Part shown: piece by piece, positions 10,213 through 19,224 of the stretch
How the letters are laid out: the number at the start of each line of letters is the position of its first letter
How positions within the stretch are numbered: the stretch's first letter is position 1
From: Gamarada debralockiae
Taxonomy: Eukaryota > Ascomycota > Leotiomycetes > Helotiales > Hyphodiscaceae
NCBI GenBank assembly: GCA_002803225.1
Contig: NXFV01001295.1
Span: 1-19,451, forward strand
Direction: 5' to 3'
Length of the DNA stretch: 19,451 bases
Translations under genes and position numbers: made by a program
Notes under the pieces: generated by a model
What the model was told of the DNA's origin: nothing
What the model saw: only the letters and a program-made list of their open reading frames with translations
The model's database searches: none

Positions 10213-11793
10213 ATGCAAAATTTCTCCTAATAGTTTGCCTTAGCCTTAGCGTCGAATAGGACAAGACTAAACATTATTATAATACTGTCCGCCTCGGGAA
10301 GGGTAACGAATAATAAAGGTATAGTAAGTACTCTTAAAATAAACGTATTCTAGTAAGGAATCAAAAGATAACCTATTGCCTTCTAAGTGAACTTTTGTAG
10401 TATACTACTAATACACCTTATAGGTACCTCCTGGGCGTAACTCTATTATCTCAAAAATCAAAATAGCGATCTTAAGTTGTATACTAAATCCTCTATAATA
10501 CTTTGTCCACTAAGGCCGCTAATAAGCTTATCCAAATAATAGACCTATACAAAAATAATTAATTGTATAAGATCGAAGCTATCGAATATATTATTATAGA
10601 GATATAAAGGAAGGGAAAGGGAGATAGTAAGATATTAGGATAATTACTATACTCTTTCACGAAATCCCTATGCTAAAGCTTAGCTATATATAGCTCGATA
10701 GCTCACTATATTCTAGTAGCTACTTTATCGAAGAAATAAGATACTCAAGACAAATACACGCTAATAAGTACCTAGTATCAAAAGGTAATAAACGTAGGGT
10801 ATATAATACAAAAGAGTCTTTTTGAGAACCTCTCTAGTCGCTTGATAATCGTTTCTGTCTTACTTATAATTATAGGGTCCTTAAGTAGAAATTCTACTTT
10901 AACTTCAAACTAAGCTTATAGTCTTCCTCAAAATTAGGAATATTAGCGAACCAAGGGTCTATAAGAATTAAGGGTCTAGATAGCAGCTATATCCTCTCGC
11001 TTATAATACAAGCCTACCTAGAATTAGTATAGTATACTAGTATATATCTCGAATCTCTAGGACTAAACCCCGCCCCTCCCTTATACTTTGTCTTATAGCC
11101 AAGCCAAGTAAGATAATAGCCTGACCCCCTAACCTATACTAGTCTTCCGTAGTTAAAACTGTATCTAACTATACTATTATTATCAAATTATTGGATTTAT
11201 AGCGTAGTGTAGCTAAAAAGGGTTATATATAGGATCTACTTAATAAGATTAATAAGACGCAAGTATAGGACAAGTTAGTAGCTATTAAAATCCTAGCTTT
11301 AGTCTATTAAGAAGTCGAGTTCTAGGGTGTATTACAATTAAGAGAGAAAGCGGCTAACTAGCTATTATCGAATTAAAAGCTTTAAGGTTAGTTATAATAA
11401 CTTAATAAAAAATAAGAGTAAAAGGTAGTAATGTAAATAATCTCTTTTCTATATCCCGTGGAAATAATCCTAATTAAAACGAATAGATTAATTTTAAATT
11501 TAAGAAGTACTCGGTGCTAAGGCAATATAGTTTTATACGCCTCAAAATAGATTTTCAGATCTACTTAAGACGTTTTACTAGCTCTAATCTTCATTTTGTA
11601 TAACTGTCTAAGGGTTTTCGGCCTTACTTAGTGTATTTAGACCTCTAAATGTCTATTATACTACTAAAGCCTATCTCTCTATATACCTTATAGCTAATTA
11701 AAGGTAGCGCTTAAAGATATATTTATAAGATTAAGGTAATTTAGTTAGTTTAGTCCCCGGATCTTGTATTTTGTCTCAAAAAATAGTGTATGA
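10213..11793 (+). pseudogene. RIP-broken relic with a predicted coiled-coil; unknown function
   Basis: A plus-strand frame of about 527 codons from an ATG at 10213 to TGA at 11791-11793; the coding frame may begin further upstream because the same frame is open back toward the CAR tract. Two internal TGA codons (10847-10849 and 11122-11124) could be CGA changes or mark intron ends. The clearest part is 11185-11450: LLDL, RSVAKKGYI, DLLNKINKTQV, DKLVAIKILALVY, LQLREKAAN, LLSN and NKK are separated by single stops, with hydrophobic residues at helical spacing and Gln/Glu/Lys between them, as in a coiled-coil. The piece around 10981-11100 (LYPLAYNTSLPRIS, RISRTKPRPSL) is rich in Ser, Pro and Arg, as in a disordered linker. 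I do not recognise the family. The next relic begins about 60 nt later in another frame. Confidence 0.55.
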
Positions 11794-11852
11794 CGCTTTG
11801 TGCTTTGGCGAACTAGGACTAAAGGTATAAGAGAAGCTATAGAACAAGGTGA

Positions 11853-13500
11853 TCTATTACTTTACTACATACTCTAGCTTACTACTTTATCTTCTTTAGG
11901 ATATATACCCTTGCTTGCAGTACAAGGCAATCAATGGCTTGTTCCCAAGTATATAAACCGACTAGTTCCTAATATAGAGGTTCGCTTAATACTAGTCAGA
12001 TGATATACTAGTAGTCAACGGCTTATCTCCTTAGTTATTCGACTATTAGTCCTTTATATTAGTAAGAGGAGATAGCTTAAGAAGTTCTTAAGACCTTACA
12101 TGATTTCGATAATATTAAACTTATTTATAAATTTACTCTTAGTCTAGACCTAACTATTACTATTACCTTACTATCTAACTAATAGAAAGGTTAGCTAAAC
12201 GCTTTTTTATATGTTCTCTACTAAGATAAAGCTATTAAAAAGCCTTCTTACAATTCCTTACTATCTATAGCTAAGGTAATCGTGGCTATTATCAGACGGA
12301 GATAGTTATTACCTGCTCTAGAATAAAATAAGACCTAGATCTTTTCAGCTTTGACTTCTTTAATAGCGAATATCCTTATAATTGCCGAGAAACTCAATAC
12401 TTAAATTTACTTAATATTTAGTACTTTTGTATTTATAGACTAAGTAGAATAGTATTTTAGGTATCGGAATGACTCTATTTCAAATTTCCTCGATATATTA
12501 TTTAACTTCTATAATAGCCTTATTTAATATATTTAATAGTGTATACTGCTATTACTTTAAAAGGCAAGTCTTTATCTTTGTATAGAGTTATATATTACTA
12601 ACATAGATAAGTAGGCATTGCCATCTTGACAGCCTTTACTATACTAGATAGTATTAACTGCAATATCCTCTAATACCTCGTCTAATCCCTCCAAAGCTCT
12701 TTGGTTTTTCCTTAAGCCAATTAAACAATAGCTTAAAGAGTAGTCTTCTAGTATTATACTAGTCCTTCGAAAGTTTTCAATCTTAAATACACGCTTTAAG
12801 TTGAAAATTATAAACGTAACTAATATAAATTAGCTAAAACTTTTCTTAACTAACTTTTCCTTTTAGGAGAGTATTCAAACAAATAGCTTAAAAGATCTAG
12901 CAAAGTCGAATACAAAGTTTGTAAGTAATCTTTACTTTGTAATTTTACTTATAGTCTTTCTCTATAACAGCGAATATATAAATAATATTACTAGTCTATA
13001 GTTAAATCTCTTTAATAATATTCTAGTATATTTGATTGTAAATAAGAAGTTAGTGGGTTACTTTATAGATTTTGCAAAGGCACGTTAAAATCCTTTTATA
13101 ATATATACTACTAATATCAAGTAAAATCTCGTTCTCCTACAGAATATATATTTTACTATAGCTATAGACTTAGCCCTTTAGAAATAAGGGTTTTAGCCTT
13201 ATAAGCCGTTGTAAGTATAGGGTATTATTAATCTAGAGAACAACTTTGCTAGTTATAGAAAATTTATAGCTAAGGAAGCTTACTTTCTATTAATATTTCT
13301 ATATCTTATAGAACTATAACAGTTAAGAAATACATTAGATAAACTCCTTGTAATCTTTTAATTTATAAGGTACTTTAGAAGAAAGGAAGTAGAGGTTAGG
13401 CAGAATATAGTAGTAAGGGAGAAAGTAGGCGGAGGTAGAACAAGTGAGTCCTAGCATAAGATTTTTTAAAAGCATTTGTTATATAACTTTTATATTAATT
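11853..13500 (+). pseudogene. RIP-broken helical relic of unknown function
   Basis: A plus-strand frame follows a TGA at 11850-11852 and stays open, apart from TAA/TAG and one TGA near 12626, to about 13500 or at most 13574. Good protein-like stretches are 12081-12130 (EVLKTLHDFDNIKLIYKF), 12260-12440 (LLSIAKVIVAIIRRR, IFSALTSLIANILIIAEKLNT, then YFRYRNDSISNFLDILF), 12860-12960 and 13240-13440 (NNFASYRKFIAKEAYFLL, then a basic RRKEVEV segment). The sequence is strongly helical and Leu/Ile/Asn-rich, but part of that is a RIP effect (Ala to Val or Thr, Pro to Leu or Ser). It ends where the zinc-cluster gene begins, in a different frame. It could be that gene's upstream neighbour or a former upstream exon. 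No family is recognised. Confidence 0.5.
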
Positions 13501-14021
13501 ATTAATAGGCATTTACCCTATAAAGTCGAGTATCTCTACTCTTTACCTCCAGCTAAATATTCTTGTGTATTTGATCTTAATAAAGAGCTGTAATCGCGCT
13601 CAACTACTACAAGGCGTATAGGTCTTATATATAGTACTCCTTTATATACACTAGCGTAGTCACCTTATTCCCTACCTTATAGTAGTCGCTACGAAGCTAA
13701 TTAGTAGCGCTAGGACTTAACTTTTGGCGACTTATCTAAAGTAGCCTCTTTACTATCAAAATTACTCTCGAATCCTAAAGTCTTAACTAGCGTCTCTTAT
13801 TAAGGTAGTCTTTATAAGATACCTCTAGATTTAGTGGACTTTTACTAAGGGTCCTAGGAAGCTAATAAAAAGCGTATACGTTAGGCAAAAAATATAGCAA
13901 AATATCGCGAAAGGAAAAGGCTTAAAGCTAGTAACGGTCTTGTAAAACGGGTTTACTTTAACTATAATAATCAGAAGAAAAAATATAGTAAGGAACTACC
14001 ATCTTGTTTAGATTACACTAA

Positions 14022-14074
14022 GTAAGTAGTTAAGATTTTAAGGTTTTCTATCCCAAGCTAACTACTATTAGTAG
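14022..14074 (+). other. Intron in zinc-cluster copy 1
   Basis: A 53-nt phase-2 intron with donor GTAAGT (14022-14027), branch site GCTAAC (14057-14062) and acceptor TAG (14072-14074), probably CAG before mutation. Removing it restores exactly six residues between the fifth and sixth cluster cysteines. Length and signals are standard for filamentous ascomycetes. Confidence 0.75.
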
Positions 14075-14320
14075 ACTATTCTTTTTGTATAATTACAACT
14101 ACAAACTAAGACCCTCAAACCTATTATTATCAATAATATTAATAAAAAAGCTAAAAGGATAATAAGAGTAAGAAAACTATTTTCTAAATATCCAAATAAT
14201 AAAGGATGATTCAAAAGTAATAGTAGATAGTAACGGCCTTATATAACAGGCTTGCTCTGACTATAAATCTTAGAAGAGAAGATATAGTAAGGAACTACTA
14301 TCCTATAAAAATTGCAATAG

Positions 14321-14373
14321 GTAAGTAATCAACTTATTAAGAATTTATATCTCAGGCTAACTACTATTACTAG
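14321..14373 (+). other. Intron in zinc-cluster copy 2
   Basis: Also 53 nt and phase 2, at the same codon as in copy 1, with donor GTAAGT (14321-14326), branch GCTAAC (14356-14361) and acceptor TAG (14371-14373). Splicing brings the surviving Cys codon TGT at 14387-14389 to the correct spacing. Two independent fits to the same pattern make both introns credible. Confidence 0.78.
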
Positions 14374-14806
14374 ACGTCTTTAAAAGTGTAATTACAATTA
14401 TAGATTAGTATTAGATATAAAGCTTAAGGTAGTATTATTTATATTAGAGCCTTCTTTTATCTCTATAAACCTCATTGATTCCTAGCTAATACAAACGTTA
14501 AGTAGTACAAAAAATCAAGGGAAATTAGAGATTAAAGAAAAGAAGCTTGAAGAGAGGCTAAGAAGGAAGTATAATATATTATCTATACTTAATATAAATA
14601 GTAAGCTCCTTTGTATCGTTTAAGACATATATCGTCTAATAGTAATATAGATTCCACAGTCAAAGCAAGCAAACAGAAAGACAAAGGCTATAGTATTAGA
14701 TAAGTTCTAAGATAAGATAATTCTAAGGCTGAACATTAGTGTAGTACAATTTATTTCTTAGTATTAGTAAAATATCAGGGTTAAATTATATAATCTTAAT
14801 TGCAAA

Positions 14807-14950
14807 CGGCCCAAGCTTCCCCACGTGCCAGACTGCCTTGGGCGGCTGCTGTACCTGTCCCGCGTTGCTAATTACGTAACGCCGCTCCACACATCTCAAT
14901 AGCCATTGAGTAGGCTGCTATATTGGCTGACGTACCTCACCTGTCACTGC
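14807..14950. other. Island of nearly unmutated, GC-richer sequence
   Basis: About 145 nt with clearly higher G+C and many CpA and TpG steps, unlike the flanks. It holds an E-box palindrome CACGTG at 14822-14827 inside a 6-bp inverted repeat (CCCAAG 14810-14815 with CTTGGG 14837-14842), and a hairpin CTCAAT-AGCC-ATTGAG at 14895-14910. No convincing ORF or RNA gene is seen. It starts soon after the zinc-cluster relic ends, so it may be unique DNA between two RIP-altered repeats or a later insertion. Confidence 0.6.
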
Positions 14951-15778
14951 GCTCTTTGTCCAACATCCTAAGACCTAGTAATAGGATTTTTGGAATACTT
15001 AATAGTTGTTAGGCTACATTAGCTAATAAATTCTATTTTACTGCCTTAAGCCTAAGTGTTCGAATCTTATGGCCGCCTTATGATCTGCCCTCTTTTATAA
15101 CGTATAACAAGAATTCATATTAACTTGTCCTGTCAAGAAATAAGATAAGACAAAATAATGAGTTAGTAAGAATATAAAAGGTTAAAGGTATAAGTAAGAA
15201 TTACAAGAGGTTAGAGTTCAATTCGAGAAGCTTTTAATTTGTGCTACTTTTGTTACTAGTAAAAACATAGCTAGCCTACTGCAGTAGCAAAGCCTTAAGT
15301 TGTTTAGATAGGAACGAATAATAGAAAACCTTAGTAAGAATACTAATCTCAACTTACTTAGCCTTATTCTTCTTAGCCTTATTACAAATTCTTATTCTTT
15401 GACAAAACTTTATTTCCTTTAGGGTCTGATTATTTTACTTTCCTTTTAGTTTGTACTTCAGATTTAAAAACTATTTCATTACTACCTAACCCCCTCTTGA
15501 TTTTGGTTTTAGTTCAGTAAAATACTAGCGAAATCATATGATCACATAATATAGCAAAGGCCTGAGCTTCTTAGCGTCAAATTTGGATGTCATTCAAGCC
15601 CGGTCTACAAATTGTTGAAATAAAACATAAAGTTGGCATATAGTTCTTTAGATTTTAATTACTTAACGCAGTGCTACTAAATTCTCCTTGTACTTTTGCA
15701 GCCGTTAAGTAACAAACTCTAATTCTCTTATCTTAATATCTCCTTTATCTAGTAGGCACAAGTAACATTGCTGTTTCT
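14951..15778. other. Non-coding stretch upstream of the glutamate-rich relic
   Basis: No frame here looks like protein. Some CpA and TpG remain, so RIP seems milder than to the left. A pyrimidine-rich run (about 15720-15752) lies shortly before the ATG at 15779, as in many fungal promoters. A short GTTCGAATC match near 15060 resembles a polymerase III B-box but lacks supporting tRNA structure. Confidence 0.4.
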
Positions 15779-16414
15779 ATGACTAAGCCTAAAGAGCTCT
15801 ATCCTTCGCAATGCGCACTAACGGAAAAGGACAAAGATAGCTAGCGTGCGCTAGCGGAAGAGGAAGAGGAAGAGGAAGAAGAAGAGGAAGAGGAAGAGAC
15901 AATTACTAATATCCTAGGAAAACTTAGTAAGTTTCTTAAGGCCGCCCGATTTGAGCAAGACAAGAAGGGCATAGAACATTATATAGACAAAGAATAACTA
16001 AAGGAAGAGGCCTAGCCTCTCTTTATTGTATTGGGTTTCTAAGATAAAGTACCTTTATCTTACTTATAGATATTTAAGGTAAAGCTAACTTAAGAATAGA
16101 TTAACTCGAAGTGTATAAATGTTCTTAGACTCTATCCTAGCACTATACCTTTAACTATATGTTCTACGGATTTAATACCTATTAAGATTTAGGGCAAGAA
16201 TCCGATAATCGAGAGTAAGGAGCTGGCTCTAGGATTAGTAACGTATATCACGAACAAGGTAAAAATCAAAATAAAAGATAGCTTAGTAGTAGATCTACTT
16301 TTCCTAGTAGAAAAGAAGAAAAAATAATATATATTTAGTTGGCCAAAAGTACTATTTAATTGTAGTCTAAGTCGAAGCTATACTTATATCGTTCGAGGTC
16401 GAGGTCCTTGTTAA
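15779..16414 (+). pseudogene. Relic of an acidic protein with a run of 14 glutamates; unknown function
   Basis: From ATG (15779-15781) to TAA (16412-16414) the frame has 212 codons and only about nine internal TAA/TAG stops, so it is comparatively well preserved. The N-terminus is polar (MTKPKELYPSQ). Residues 27-40 are glutamate only, encoded by an imperfect GAAGAG repeat at 15857-15898. A helical, mixed-charge region follows (NILGKLSKFLKAARFEQDKK, residues 45-64), then a more hydrophobic part and a KKKK tract near residue 183. I do not recognise a family; poly-Glu stretches occur in chromatin and nucleolar proteins, but this is not diagnostic. After about 16350 the +1 frame looks equally good (ILISFEVEVLVKVIVKLNY, about 16377-16434), so an indel near the A-rich run at 16315-16326 may have shifted the frame. 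The GAAGAG tract contains no RIP target site, which explains its integrity. Confidence 0.65.
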
Positions 16415-17418
16415 AGTTATAGTTAAGCTCAATTATAGTATAGTCGTTAAGGTTAATATCCTGGCCTTCGTAATATTTAATATTTAGTCATAATAATTAG
16501 AACGAATATCTTTTTGTAGCTTACCTTTTCCTTATGCCTATCTATTGTCAATCCCTACTATCAATATATCAACTTAAAGTAGAGTTAGAAAGAGTTATAG
16601 TTTAAGTGCTAGGACTTATTACTTAGTAGGAGCTTGGTTACTCTACTAGAAAAAGAACTTACCTGTCTCTATTAGTATCTATCGTAGTATATTCTTTATA
16701 CCTGGATTATTAGTTTGATGTCTTTGCCAATAAGAATTACCTTCCCCTTTGCCCTAATCTACTCTCTCTTCTCATTTAATACACCGTGGTATAGCTTTTG
16801 CTAAATTACCCTCTTTATTACTTATAGTCTTTAGTTCTAGGTTACTCTTAGTTTGTAGTGCTAATTAAGTGATCAACTCTAGGAATTACACTATTATAAG
16901 GACTTAGCGGAGTTCAATCCTCTAGAGTAAGCTTAAATTAAAGTCTTCGAGATATTTATTAGGATATCTAAGGACACGGTAAATATGTATATTTCTTTAA
17001 TCGCCATATGTTAGTACTTGCTAGTACGTTGATAGATTCTAACTTACTTTATATGACTAGGAAGGATTACCCTTATAATCTTAACTAGATCTAGAAGTCT
17101 CAGTAAGGTTAATATATTAAGAGTATATTCTTTGGAACTCAACTTTGATACAAGCTTACCCGCTACTACTGGAACACATGGCATACACAATCCGTGTAAA
17201 GACGTCTTGCCCTTCTCAACTGTAATATATTATTAGTAGTAATACTAAATAAAATACTCTTTAATCTTACTTAACGCAAGATATAATTATATCCCACGGC
17301 CTTTCTACCAGGGCAGCTATACTATTATCTAATTCTAGAACCGGGCAAAGTTATAAGAACCGATATTCCAAGTCTTTAAGTATTGTTCTTTGTATATACA
17401 AAGCTTCCTTTATTAGTA
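16415..17418. other. Mixed stretch with short decayed coding fragments
   Basis: A plus-strand piece at about 16497-16875 is hydrophobic with few stops (EYLFVAYLFLMPIYCQSLL at its start). A second, in another frame, at about 16889-17030 reads HYYKDLAEFNPLE, then IKVFEIFIRISKDTVNMYI. They may be decayed exons belonging to the glutamate-rich relic or to another gene. No motif is recognised. From 17050 to 17387 I see nothing definite. A perfect 16-bp palindrome is at 17388-17403. Confidence 0.35.
17388..17403. repeat. Perfect 16-bp palindrome
   Basis: CTTTGTATATACAAAG reads the same on both strands. It lies 16 nt beyond the stop of the minus-strand relic, so it may belong to its 3' end region (RNA hairpin) or be a protein-binding site. 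In sequence this TA-rich a palindrome can also arise by chance. Confidence 0.6.
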
Positions 17419-18675
17419 TTAGCTCAAAAAAAGGCCTGTAGTACTTACTTTTAAGGTATAGCTTTTGTCTCCTCCCTCAATTGCTTTAGATATAAGTAGG
17501 AGTACATTTCTAATTAGATTAGCGACTGCCACGGCTTGTTGAAAAGTGACTATATCAGTCTTAAGGTTTTGAGCTTGGCTAAGAACTACTAGGCCAAACC
17601 CTAGGATCAATGGTATTTCGCTATCTAATGATTATACTATCGAAAATATATTATTATAGCTAATAGCGAGTTAGATAACTTAGCGTATAGCTAGCGGAGT
17701 AAGACCGTTTTTCTTAGTATAGGCTATTTAGTTAGTTGCTTTTAGTACATTGCGAATAACTAGATTAATCTATTCCTAGAGCTTGTCTACTTTCTTAGTA
17801 TTAAGTAGACCCTTATAAAGAAGGTCCTTTCGAGTATTCTATTTATAAGGATCCCAAGGAACAAGCAAAGATAAGCCCTTATCTTTGACTTAAGGCACTT
17901 GTAAAGATTGTAGTTTACTAGACCTCTAGGTAACTTCGTATATCTCTTGAACTTACTTAATTGTAACTTTATTTGTATTAATAAGTCTATAACGCTTCTA
18001 TAGAGGACTAGTATTAGAACCTTTTACTTAATAGGTAGGGCCAGTATTAATTAAGTCTTCCTTTGCTTTGTAGTGTCTTTCAGAGTGTTTTCGCCGTTTG
18101 CTAGGTTATGATAAAGGGTTAAAAAGTTAAAGCTTGTTCGTTAGTTAATCTTTAGAGCAACTAAATATTTTACTTACTTACTCTTTCTCCTTAAACTTAA
18201 AGTTATATCTATAGCTATATTTAAAGTGTTTATTATAAAGACGTTAGGTAATCTTAATGATCTGTCGCTTCGATTAATCTAAAGCTTTTGTAAATACACT
18301 AGGTAGAACTAGAGCTTGTAGCTAATATGTATAATAGATAAAGGCGTAAGAACGCTTCGTGAATAGCTTAAAGATATACTTAGTAGTGAATCGTAGGTCC
18401 TCGATAATAACCGTAAAGCAAAACGTAGAATCTAGTAATAAAGAGAAATAGAATTACTTATTAGAACTTCCTTGAAGGCTATCATTAGAGTAAATACTAA
18501 AATTATAATAACTTATTATATCTACTTTTACTAGTCGTGATATCTTTTTAGTGGTTTTCTAAAGGAATTAAAAAAAGGATAGGCTAACCTAGCACTAAAC
18601 TAGAATCGGCCAAGAATTTAAAGTTGACTTTAACTTCTCAGCTAATTCTAGTTTAGCACGCCAATTGCGGCCTAG
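17419..18675 (-). pseudogene. RIP-broken minus-strand relic with a stop-free C-terminal part; unknown function
   Basis: On the minus strand one frame runs from just below a TGA at 18676-18678 down to TAA at 17419-17421, about 418 codons with about two dozen TAA/TAG stops. The last 63 codons (17422-17610) have none and read as a normal protein with intact Gln codons (LVVLSQAQNLKTDIVTFQQA, then LIRNVLLLISKAIEGGDKS). Upstream parts include FTTKYIFKLFTKRSYAFIYY (about 18330-18390), a basic SKRRKHSERHYKAKEDL segment (about 18050-18100) that resembles a nuclear-localisation signal, and LSLLVPWDPY (about 17845-17875). No ATG survives in frame, as RIP turns ATG into ATA, so the start is unknown. I do not recognise a family. 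It is convergent with the glutamate-rich relic, and its upstream end overlaps the inverted repeat at 18591-18660. Confidence 0.6.
18591..18660. repeat. 70-nt near-perfect inverted repeat (two 34-nt arms, 2-nt loop)
   Basis: Arms 18591-18624 and 18627-18660 pair at 26 of 34 positions. The core has perfect stretches: CTAAACTAGAAT (18595-18606) with ATTCTAGTTTAG (18645-18656), and TTAAAGT (18618-18624) with ACTTTAA (18627-18633). Six of the eight mismatches are transitions, so the ancestor was probably closer to perfect and RIP eroded it. It lies at the 5' side of the minus-strand relic. Possible roles are a regulatory palindrome, the ends of a very short inverted-repeat element, or a coded segment that happens to fold. 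Confidence 0.75.
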
Positions 18676-19224
18676 TCACCCCTTAATAGCTCGATAATAT
18701 ATTAAAATTATCTTATATAAATAATAATAATTTTTACTATATATAGTTTTATTTAGATTTTAGGTCTTCTTCTATTGTCTAAAAGATAGAATTTAGTTTA
18801 ATGTATAAAGAAGGAGCTACAGAACGAGGCAACTTGTATAGGCTTACCTTACTTTATTCTCTCCTTACTTAAATTCATTTATTTCCTACTATAAATAGAA
18901 TAAGGCATTTAAAACCTATCTCTTTTACTCTATTGGATTTAACTAACTTACGTTAGCCGCGCTTATTAACTACTTATTTATTACTTCCTTAAAGGCTTAT
19001 GTCTTTCTCGTACCTATCCCTTATACTTTCTTTACTTGCTGTGATTATTACTATAATCTAACTTATTGTATCTGCTTAGTAGCTATATTACAAAAGTAGG
19101 CCCAAAAACCCTGCTAATACTAGGACGTTAAATCACAAGTTATAGCTATAGACTATTATATATCTTATACTTACTATCCTTAGTATAATACTTTTAGTAT
19201 TTTCTAAATTTTAACTAGATAAGA
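18676..19224. other. Stretch without a recognised gene
   Basis: AT-rich to about 18790 with an ATAATAATAAT-type run (18720-18731), then mixed sequence with many pyrimidine-rich pieces (18850-19040). It separates the minus-strand relic from the possible plus-strand relic at 19225 and could be a bidirectional promoter region. No RNA gene or clear coding frame is seen. Confidence 0.4.

Larger units (their letters stand above)
13930..14395 (+). repeat. Tandem duplication, 299-nt period, carrying the zinc-cluster exon and intron
   Basis: The segment 13930-14096 aligns without a gap to 14229-14395. By hand alignment about three quarters of the 167 positions are identical, and both start AGTAACGG. 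The copy includes all six cysteine positions, the intron and the residues after the last cysteine (CNYNY-type). The offset is 299 nt everywhere checked: first Cys 13954 to 14253, intron start 14022 to 14321, last Cys 14088 to 14387. Minus the 53-nt intron the period is 246 nt, or 82 codons, so the duplication keeps the reading frame. This is a domain duplication within one gene and not two separate genes. Confidence 0.8.
13501..14770 (+). pseudogene. Relic of a Zn(II)2Cys6 transcription factor with two tandem zinc clusters
   Basis: This is the best-supported gene. Exon 1 (to 14021) encodes a Ser/Tyr/Pro-rich region, then a basic stretch with AKNIAKYRERKRLKAS just before the first cluster, which looks like a nuclear-localisation or DNA-contact region. 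Cluster 1 spans 13954-14090 and cluster 2 14253-14389. Both fit C-x2-C-x6-C-x6-C-x2-C-x6-C exactly once the two introns are removed and Tyr codons are read as mutated Cys. In cluster 1 only the fourth Cys survives (TGT 14005); in cluster 2 the first, fifth and sixth survive (TGC 14253, TGC 14313, TGT 14387). All other cluster positions are TAC or TAT, one G-to-A step from Cys. The basic KKK or KRR before Cys3 and the ELPSC motif are typical of the family, which binds CGG-type DNA sites in the nucleus. Exon 3 continues with a Glu/Lys-rich helix (LEIKEKKLEERLRRK, about 14527-14571) and stops at 14759-14770. The start is uncertain. Confidence 0.82.

Noticed and set aside
1873..14950. LTR retrotransposon with paired LTRs
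   Set aside because: The TATA/CT-rich stretch at 1873-2200 has no second copy that I can see, and no RT, RNase H or integrase motif was found, even allowing for RIP changes.
15040..15085. tRNA or SINE because of a GTTCGAATC B-box-like match
   Set aside because: The T-stem does not pair, and no acceptor, D or anticodon arm could be built around it.
17419..17610. Independent small intact gene on the minus strand
   Set aside because: Its only possible start in the open part is TTG, and the same frame continues upstream through RIP stops, so it is the C-terminal end of a longer relic.
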